Below, piece by piece: positions 57,001-64,000 of a stretch of 64,000 bases of DNA. The position numbers were made by a program, and so were the translations under genes. Position 1 is the stretch's first letter. Each line of letters opens with the position of its first letter. Source of the stretch: Lepidurus packardi (lineage: Eukaryota > Arthropoda > Branchiopoda > Notostraca > Triopsidae); the NCBI GenBank assembly GCA_023053545.1, contig JAKZAN010000001.1, positions 3,492,565 to 3,556,564 on the forward strand, written 5' to 3'. Under the pieces are notes generated by a model that saw only the letters and a program-made list of their open reading frames with translations, was not told the origin of the DNA and did no database searches.

Positions 57001-60000
57001 GTGGTCTATGCTGCGCCTAAACGGCCACTTTAAAGTCAACGCTGGACTTAATGCCGGAGTTGAATTCCAGACCTCCAACCCTGCTTTCGCACCCTCTTCT
57101 TTAAGTGTCAAATACGAACTCACTGATTCGCTTGACGTGTCCGTCACCGCAAAAACACCCTTCAGATACTACGACAATCTATCCTTGCTCCTGAACGTCC
57201 CTCTCTCGGGTCGCGTCATCGAACCTCGCTTGACAGTCTCCTTACCCAGCGGCCAGCACTCCTTCAGTGCCAAGTACACCGAAAGCGATGACCGCTTCGA
57301 AATCTATGCCCAAGCCGACTGTTTCGGTCGCAAAATGGGCAGTAACTTAGTCGTAAAATTGGCTGATGTCTTCGAAGCCCACTTGGAAGTCAACACACCC
57401 TTTAAAGGTTACGAGCGCTACGTTTGGGACGTTAAGGGCCAAGCTAAAATTAAAAATTGGGGCCAGTCAAACATCTTTTTGGACTGGAACGGTCAAAAGA
57501 TCGAATTCGTTTCCAACATTCGTGTAGAACCTCGTGCCTACATTGCTACCTTTGAATTAAACACTCCATTCATCAGCTATGAAAAGTTTGCGTTGAACCT
57601 ACGCCTTCAAGGTAGCGACCGCAAGACGGTCCACGCCGAAATTGAATACCCTGGTGCTCGCGTGGGAGTCGAGTTCGATTACGTCTTCAACAGCAAGTCC
57701 GACTTCGTTGCCAAGGCTGCAGTCCATACTCCATTTCAAAACTATGAATCGTTCACTATTGAATTTACTAATCAATTGGAACAGGGCTCGAAATACCTCG
57801 GCAACGTCCAAGCCCGCTTTGCTAACTACGGCATTGCTGTAAGTTCGAATGCTGTATGGCGTGAAAACACCGCTGAAGCCAGTTTCGAGGCGAAATTAAA
57901 CCAACACATAGCCAGTATGAAAGCCAACGCCGAGTTGACCAACCAACAGATTTTGACAGAAGTCAACATCAATACTCCCTTCGAAATCCTCCGTAACTTG
58001 GATGGATTCTTACGTTTCGAACGCCGCGACGAACGTTTCGAAAATGGTTTGGGTTTGACTGTCAATAGCCGTAAGATCATCCTAGTGTCAGTCAACAAAC
58101 AAGAAGGCGTTACAACGATTGAAATTTTCAACCCAGTTCAACCCGTTTCGATTTCCTTTGCCGTCGAACACACCCCCGAGCAGTCTAACCTTCAAGGCTA
58201 CCTTTGCTGGGACCTGAACCGTAAAGCAGACTCTACTTTGGGTACTCAGTTCTCCCTCAAGAAAACAACTTTTGGCCAACAAATTAGCTGCAAAGCCACC
58301 GCAGCTGAGCGCACAATGGTACTGGATTACGTCTTCGAATCCTCGTCTACCAAGTTGGATCACTCCATCCAAGTATCCTGGGCCGAAGGCAAGAGCGCCG
58401 GTTACAAAATTGCCATAGAAGATGCTTCCAGTCGTCGTCGCACACAACTTGACGCAGTCTTCCGTTTCGACTTGCCAGTCCGCTCTTTTGAAATTGAGTC
58501 CCACCACATTATGTCCAACGGCGAGTCTTCGACCTGCGCCGAACTCAAATGGGACGCAGCCCGCGACCGCACCAAGCGCTTTGGAGCCCGCGTAGAAACA
58601 AGCGACTTGAGTTCATGGAACATCCAATCCCGTAAAGCTAACCTTGTCCTGGTACATTCCGCTCTCCTGCAGGACGTTGTCCTCAGCGGCCAATATGCCA
58701 AAGGCACCGGTAACGACCTGTTTAACGGCAAAGTCGAAGTGACTTACTCACCCTTGGAGAGTCACAGGTTCGTGGTTCTCACCAACATCAAGGACCTTTC
58801 CTCCCCCAGCCGTCAACAATACGACGTGAACTGGGCGCTCCAACACCCCGCGTCTAATACCGACCTTCGCCTAACCACTGGCCTTAACACCAAGTCGGAC
58901 GAAACCGCCTGTAACTTGCGGTTCGACTATCAAGATCGTTACGGCAACTCTCAGTTTTTGCAGCTGCAAAGCAAAATCATCGCTCAACTGAAAAACCAAA
59001 TCGAGATGGAACTCAGGACCACCGAAAACACCTTAGCTTGGACTGGTTCCATGTTGCAGGAAGGCGGATCCTATACTGTTTTCAGCCGCACGGCCGTTAA
59101 TGACCTAGAACCCTTCCAAATTAAAGGTGAACTGAACGTCGACCAACCCGCTGGAAAGATCGACCTGGACTACGCCACTGGAAAGAAATGGTCTGTGTAC
59201 GCTGGTCTTCCCACCGACAAGGAGATTCTTGTCAAGTCCGACAGGGACATCTACGGTAAAACTGTGACTGATGCTTTCTTTTCTTTGAAACTCAACACCA
59301 CCAAACTTCTAAGTAAGCGCATGCACTGGCGTACCGAATCCGCACCGGAAATCAAGGCTATCTTCCTTAACCATGCCACTGATTTACTCGCTGTGGTCCA
59401 AAACATGATCGGCGCTGACTGGCTCAACGGCTTGGTCCAAGAACTGACCAGTCGTCAGGTTGCAATTGCCCCCATTTTCGCCGAAACCCAAATGCGTCTA
59501 GCCGAATTCATGGCTAAAGAATGGACCTCCCTTAAAAGCGACTTCGCCGATTTGGAAACCTATGCACACAACATCTACGCTAGTAACGAATTCTACGTTC
59601 GTAGTCTCGCTGAAGTCGGACGGCAAATGTACGACTCCGTCTCTCCTAAGATAGCCGCCGCTTTCCGACAATTCTTGCCCTTTTATCGATTCGTCAGCCA
59701 AACTTTTCACACTTCTCTCCGTATGGTTAAGACCAACTATCAAACAGTAGCTAAGATTGCCACCCAAACCTACACCCAAATCCAGACCACCGTGTCCAGG
59801 TTCGCTACTCAAATCGGTCAAGCTTATCAAGCATACGCTACCCAATTCAATGAGCGTTACGGAGATATCGTGGGCCTTTTCGGAGATTACTATGGCAGCC
59901 TAACAACTGCTTTTGACCTCTACTATGGCCGCATGGAAGAGACTGTCATGAACACTGTTGAAGATTTGCGTTCCAAGGCTTTGAGTTTTATCAACAGCTA

Positions 60001-62949
60001 CACTGCCAGTTCGCAAATCTATGCGAAGAAGATTCAACAATGGGTTCAGTACGTTCAAGAGAAATATGACAACGCCCAACAAATGATGCAAGAAATGAGT
60101 CTCCGCCTACGTCAGTACTTCCTGACCTTTGAGCCCGTCCGTAGCATGGTTCAACTCTACCAACGGTACGCTTCCTGGTTGGAGGAATTCCACTTCCAAG
60201 AGTACGTTGAACAGGTCAGGGTCTGGGCTAACGAAGTGGCATCCACCAACCTCGCCAAACTGCAAACCATGACCGCCCAGTACAGGCCTTACTTTGAAGC
60301 TGCAGTACACGCCGTCGAAGGCCAGTATCAAGAACTCCAACAGCTTCCCATTGTCGCCTTCGTATCCAACGTTGTTTCGCGCGTCCATTTCCAGATCTCC
60401 GAGTTGACCAAATACTACCAGATGGAGATCCAAGTGCGTCAAGTTCTGCGTGAGGCGCTCCAGTACATCGACCTGGTTTGCAACCAGATGGCTCAAGAAC
60501 TACAAGGATCGTTCGACTTCGACCTAAAACGCATCTTCATCTACGAACCCCAAAATGGTCGCATTGAATACACCCAGTACTTGCCTATTGAGTGGGAAAA
60601 CTTCAAATCTTTGCCGCAGTTCGGTAACTTGCCCTTTATCCAAAAGTCTGTTTCGGCCAAGCAAAAGGTCCTAGATAACTTTGACATTACCCCCCATTAC
60701 TATAAATTTATGGATGCTATGGCCACTTACAAACCCGACTTCAAGCTTTCCAACATACTGCCCCCTTTTGGTAGCCATGCCTTCATTGCTGGTAGCCAGC
60801 ACTACATGACTTTCGACCAGAAATACTACGAATTCGCCGGTGAATGCAGTTATCTGTTGGTCAGCGACTTTGTGAGCAACAACTTTTCGGTCGTCGTCAA
60901 TTACGAAGGCCAAAATGGCCAAGTCACCAAGAAATCCTTGACGGTTCTACTCGAAGGACGACAAATGGACATCGACTCTACCTACCGCGTTTCTCTTAAC
61001 GGCAAGAAGGTAGAACTACCCTTCCGGTTTGGTCAAACTAGCGTCATCCGCCACGGCCATCACATCGTCCTCAACAATCGCGCCGGATACCAAATCGACT
61101 GTAACCTGTACCGCGACGTTTGCACCGTCCAGGTCTCCGGATGGACTTTCGGCAAAACCGGTGGTCTTTTTGGTGTGTACAACAACGAACCCAGTGACGA
61201 CTTTTTAACTCCCACTCGCCAGGTAAAAGAATTATCTATTAAAGTTCTTCATCATATTTTTTATTTAACAAAACTAACTTTGAAATTTTAGTTGCGCGCC
61301 GATACCGAGGTTGACAGTTTTGCCAATAGCTGGAAGGTAGGCACTTCTCGTTGCCGTGTAAAGAACTACGCCGTGGACACGCAGTTCCCCAGCCAGAAGA
61401 ACGACCGCACTTGCCAAGAACTCTTTACCGACGACTCGTCCGTTCTCCGACCCTGCTTCAACAGCATTGACTCCACTCCTTACCTTCGCATGTGCACCAA
61501 CGACCTGACCATGCTGGAGAACAGTCCCAAGAAGGAACTCGGCGTCTGCACTGCCGCTTCGGCTTACGTCAGCGAGTGTCGCCTGGCCGGTGTTGACGTG
61601 TGGATGCCTCCAAAATGCGGTAGGTGTCCATGTCTTCCTCGGTGATCTTATCTTTAATGAGAATTGACTAAACGCGCCTTTAAATTTCTTATGTAGTCCG
61701 CTGTGAGTTGGAAGATGGTAAAGTGATGCAAGCCGGCGAACTCAAGACATTCAACAACGATGCACCCCGTTCCGCCGACGTTGTCTTCCTCGTAGACCAA
61801 AAGACCTGTTTGAAGAACGTCCGCCTCGCTAACCTTCCCAGCGACCTTGACGCAGCTTTGAAGGAACGTGGTATCAACAACAACCGTTTCGCTGTCGTCG
61901 GATTTGGTGGTAAAGGTATCTTCCAAGACCCACATATCCGCACGACCGAAAATCAACTCTTCAACAACAAGCAAATGATTATCAAGGCCTTTGAAAGGTA
62001 GATATGGAATAAAAATGTGGTCAAAATCCTCCTGAACCTTGTCGTTTTCTTATTTTGTCTACAGCATCCTGTTCAATGGCATTGAAAAGTCTGACGTTTT
62101 CGCCGCTCTTCGCTACGCTGCCAAGTTGCCCTTCCGTGCTGGCGTGTCCAAACAAATCGTCCTTTTGACGTGTGATTCGGATTGCGATGCCGAAAACTAC
62201 GCTGATGCCCTTACCCTCTTGTTGGAAAATGACATTAACCTGCATCTCTTGCAACCCCGACAACTGCAGTTCCGCACCAAGACCAACGAGGAAAGCAAAG
62301 TAATTAAATTCCGTTTGTGTTTCAAACTTTTGAGCTTAAACTGATGGCTACAATTAGTTAGTAGTTGAAGACGACTGTTGCTCTAACTCTTTTTCTTATG
62401 CTTTAGTACGTTTTTGGGTTTGATGCTGAGAACGTTTACAGCGCACGCGACGTCCGCAAGATGATCGGCGACAAAGACCTCCGCCGCCAATTGGTCATCC
62501 CCAAGGATTTCTGCACACCTTTGGCCCTTGAAACCAACGGCACCTTGTTCGACCTTAGCCAAATGCTAACCGACAAACCGCTCCAAACCAAAAAGTTTGT
62601 GGACGTCTTCGTCCGTCGTGTAGCCCTAACTTCCGACCCTAGCGACTGCCAACGTTGTGACTGTTTGACCGACAAAGACGGCGTTGGATATTTACAATGC
62701 CAACGTTGCACTTCCCCCTCCATTGAGAAATTCATCAAGGTAAGATCTCTAATTTTTTATTAAATGTAGCTTAGGAGCTGAGAGCTAATTTATTGTTTGT
62801 TTATTTCATAGGATTGGGAGAAATTGGCCTATGAAAGCGAGAATTTGTTCGGCGCCAATGAAGTGCAAGTGAACGAAATCCGTAGCGAAGCCCCAGCACC
62901 CGTAGTTGCCCCCACTAAAACAAGCAAGAAGTCAAACAAGCGAAACTAA
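42089..62949 (+). CDS. Giant apolipophorin/apoB-type large lipid transfer protein (6227 residues)
   Basis: Nineteen exons: 42089-42143, 43065-43480, 43544-43722, 43812-43981, 44050-44447, 44517-44774, 44855-46703, 46769-47001, 47066-47287, 47370-47639, 47709-48008, 48063-48226, 48316-48499, 48572-61222, 61292-61619, 61697-61997, 62065-62299, 62407-62739, 62812-62949 (TAA). All phases agree; the sum is 18,684 nt. Introns are 54-107 nt except the first (921 nt). Signal peptide MKTAVLFAVTVFVAGASA, then the LLTP amino-terminal module (residues 19 to about 600), furin-type RGKR at 694-697, a long repeat-rich beta region, a helical region, vWD, a cysteine-rich stretch and a degenerate vWA-like domain. 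The family assembles lipoproteins and carries lipid in haemolymph. Insect apolipophorins have about 3300 residues and human apoB 4563, so this is unusually long. It may be an apolipophorin, an Apoltp or a crustacean dLp orthologue; I cannot decide which. Confidence 0.95.
43065..45457 (+). other. LLTP amino-terminal lipid-transfer module (vitellogenin_N type)
   Basis: Begins after the signal peptide with C-A-S-Y-C and KFSYEPGITYVYDYSAETST, the classic start of apolipophorin and vitellogenin N-domains, followed by SPCEMVLRLTGVQ. Exons 4-7 continue with the helical module, rich in short Leu/Ala helices and cysteine pairs. In the family this part forms the lipid-loading cavity and helical arch. 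It ends near residue 693, just before the RGKR site. Confidence 0.85.
45458..45469 (+). other. predicted furin cleavage site RGKR (residues 694-697)
   Basis: Codons CGC GGC AAA CGC fit the R-x-K/R-R consensus and are followed by an acidic, hydrophilic stretch (EVDENALSQL). Insect apolipophorin precursors are cut at an equivalent place, near residue 720, into an amino-terminal chain of about 80 kDa and a large chain. By analogy the products here would have about 680 and 5530 residues. This is inferred from motif and position. Confidence 0.65.
48800..58200 (+). repeat. protein-level array of about 55-60 diverged beta units
   Basis: Residues about 1643-4776 show a recurring pattern: alternating hydrophobic residues, T/S-P-F/Y-x-G-aromatic-E, alternating hydrophobic residues, then G-x-Y-D/N, about every 55-60 residues. 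Examples are TPFNGFERVNMDGEYS, TPYQGYRELGINGRLI, TPFAGFEEVTAKLRYN, TPFKGYETMAFSGRLV and TPFQGFEDLTLRGSVN. The count was made by eye. The DNA of the units is not alike, so the array is old. The pattern suits amphipathic beta hairpins that lie on a lipid surface, like the beta belt of apoB. Confidence 0.8.
59281..60510 (+). other. amphipathic helical region of the lipoprotein
   Basis: Residues about 5137-5546 change character from beta to helix: Gln, Tyr, Ala, Phe and Arg in heptad-like spacing with almost no proline or glycine, for example YQTVAKIATQTYTQIQTTVS and IQQWVQYVQEKYDNAQQMMQ. Several 22- to 33-residue stretches look exchangeable-apolipoprotein-like. A lipid-binding helical domain sits at a similar place in apoB-type proteins. 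Confidence 0.7.
60767..61354 (+). other. von Willebrand factor type D domain
   Basis: Residues about 5632-5804, split by the intron at 61223. It opens with FGSHAFIAGSQHYMTFDQKY and contains CSYLLVSDF, QIDCNLYRDVCTVQVSGW, and GLFGVYNNEPSDDFLTPTRQ, which is the hallmark vWD calcium-loop block, then SFANSWKVGTSRC. The domain is usual near the C-terminus of vitellogenins and apolipophorins. Confidence 0.9.
61355..61619 (+). other. C8-like cysteine-rich segment after vWD
   Basis: About 90 residues with cysteines in the order seen in C8 domains that follow vWD: DRTCQELF, LRPCFNSI, LRMCTNDL, GVCTAASAYVSECRLAGV and MPPKC. Identification rests on cysteine spacing and its place right after vWD. Confidence 0.6.
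61771..62278 (+). other. degenerate vWA-like domain at the C-terminus
   Basis: Residues about 5918-6063 over exons 16 and 17. The first strand reads SADVVFLVDQKTC where an integrin-type vWA would have DxSxS, so the metal site looks lost. Then come NNNRFAVVGFGG, a helix before ALRYAAKLPFRAG, and the strand KQIVLLTCDSD, which matches the usual VLLTDG strand. It is followed by a CQRCDC...CQRC cysteine cluster (exon 18) and a Lys-rich tail, TSKKSNKRN. The fold call is mine, by pattern only. Confidence 0.55.
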
Positions 62950-63457
62950 ATACTCCCAAAATAGCCCAAGCATCCGTGTAAACTACAAAAAACTATTTCA
63001 AACTTGTATAACCGAACGAGACCCTGTTACGTCTTTTTTTGGCCTTTTGTTTCCCACCATTTAGAATTTTGTCTTTTGGGGTTTTCCCACCTTATTAAAC
63101 TGGGGAGGATACTATATACAAGCTCAAACAACATACTCTAGTACTTTTTTTTTTAAATTACGTTTGTGTACTTTTGGGACCCAATACTACAGATTTTCTC
63201 CTATTCGAATTTATAACGGGCTACCGACGATTGGGAATTTATTCATTAAACATTTACGGAAACACTAGTAATCGTTACCTCATTTCCAGTGTTAATGGAA
63301 AGCGGCCATCAAAATCACACCACAAAAGAATCAAAAGAAATCACTTTAAGTTCTATGAATTAACATTTTTCTAAAAAAACCTCTCCCGAGTTGTCGACAT
63401 GCGAAGTTTCGTACCGACGTATCGCGTAAATAGCAGGGCGCGCATTACGTTTAAATA
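62950..63457. other. 3' UTR of the lipoprotein gene and flank
   Basis: ATTAAA at 63094-63099 is the best polyadenylation signal candidate, implying a 3' UTR of about 170 nt. The rest up to the MITE has no recognisable gene. Confidence 0.5.
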
Positions 63458-63812
63458 CCGTAAAATCCCGCTAACGTACACGCAAGGGGACGAAAAATTT
63501 GTACGTTATGGCCGATTGTACGTTTAACAGCAAACGGCCAGTGGGAGGGGTTTGTGCAACACAAATGAGCAAACACAAATCTTGACGTTATAGCCGATTG
63601 TACATTTTAAATAGCAAATGGCCAGTGGGAGGGGTTTGAGTGGGACACGACCACGAAAACTTTTGTTAAGGAGCCCGTGCTCCTCTTCGGCTGGTGTTTT
63701 ACATGCGTTACCGCACGGAATCGCTGGTATTCATCGCTGGTGGTGAACCTCAAGGGACCTCAGTTTTTGTCCACCATAAGCGAAAACAGTATGTTATAGC
63801 GAGATTCTACTG
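63458..63812. mobile_element. Tigger/pogo-like MITE, 355 bp
   Basis: The left end CCGTAAAATCCCGCTAACGT and right end (reverse complement) CAGTAGAATCTCGCTATAAC are imperfect inverted repeats that resemble Tigger/pogo ends. Both sides are flanked by TA, the target site of Tc1/mariner-type elements. Inside are two copies of a 52-nt unit, CGTTAT(G/A)GCCGATTGTAC onward, at 63504-63555 and 63586-63638, ending GGCCAGTGGGAGGGGTTTG. No transposase frame, so it is non-autonomous. Confidence 0.78.
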
Positions 63813-64000
63813 TAAACGAACTATTGGGTTAAAAAAAGCCCCGAAAATTGTCGTTGATCAGGAGCCATGGTACTTTATCGTAACAGAAGTATTTTTTTGT
63901 CACGACAATTTTAGCAAAACTGGTATTAACGAATTCGTTTTTTTCTAAAAAGAACATTAGCAAACGAAAATAACTAAAAACCCCAACACCCGTTTGTCAT
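63813..64000. other. 3' end of window, no feature recognised
   Basis: AT-rich flank after the MITE. The open frame running from 63694 to 63948 begins inside the element and has no recognisable domain. Confidence 0.5.

Larger units (their letters stand above)
48572..61222 (+). other. single 12,651-nt coding exon of the lipoprotein gene
   Basis: Residues 1567-5783 are encoded without an intron, from acceptor ACTAG at 48567-48571 to donor GTAAAA at 61223. The exons before and after it are only 55-1849 nt long. Human APOB has a comparable but shorter giant exon (exon 26, about 7.6 kb) for the equivalent beta region. Coding strand composition is visibly richer in G and C than the flanks. Confidence 0.93.

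Noticed and set aside
43511-62738. Many antisense and alternative-frame ORFs of 60-155 codons inside the lipoprotein gene
   Set aside because: Shadows of a long coding exon with biased codon use; none shows a domain or start context of its own.

Overview
The window is animal nuclear DNA. It has spliced genes with GT-AG introns, AT-rich non-coding sequence, long microsatellites and transposon remnants. Gene content (a Wnt16, a CPED1-type PC-esterase, a CHST11-type sulfotransferase and a giant apolipophorin/apoB-type lipid-transfer protein with a furin site and a C-terminal vWD domain) points to a protostome invertebrate. An arthropod, probably not an insect, is my best guess. A TATA box plus a TCAGT-type initiator before the lipoprotein gene fits that, but I cannot name the species.

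Layout: (1) 1-4245, + strand: the 3' end of a CPED1 orthologue, covering the GDS-type PC-esterase domain to the stop codon; the 5' part lies outside the window. (2) 4246-17001: about 12.8 kb without a recognisable gene, holding a long (AT)n tract, a 61-bp tandem duplication, a dispersed repeat pair and homopolymer runs. (3) 17002-31106, + strand: a complete Wnt16 gene with seven coding exons and 386 codons, including a 119-nt signal-peptide exon; a transposon with terminal inverted repeats sits in its 8-kb intron. (4) 32489-36538, + strand: a single-pass membrane protein with a mucin-like stalk, an EGF-like module, a SEA-like region and a furin site; I could not assign it to a named family. 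(5) 37228-38943, - strand: a CHST11/12/13-type chondroitin 4-O-sulfotransferase of four exons, tail to tail with gene 4. (6) 41939-63099, + strand: a giant large lipid transfer protein of 19 exons and 6227 codons. One exon alone is 12,651 nt. (7) 63458-63812: a Tigger/pogo-like MITE beyond the lipoprotein gene.

The main observation is that CPED1 and Wnt16 are adjacent and in the same orientation, as CPED1 and WNT16 are on human chromosome 7q31, which suggests a very old linkage. The second is the size and repeat structure of the lipoprotein: about 55-60 diverged units of roughly 55-60 residues, then an amphipathic helical region, vWD, a cysteine-rich segment and a degenerate vWA-like domain. 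All five genes act in the secretory pathway or outside the cell. Apart from the CPED1-Wnt16 linkage I see no proof that they work as a unit. Exon limits were set by hand from reading frame, splice dinucleotides and phase; all five models keep frame throughout.
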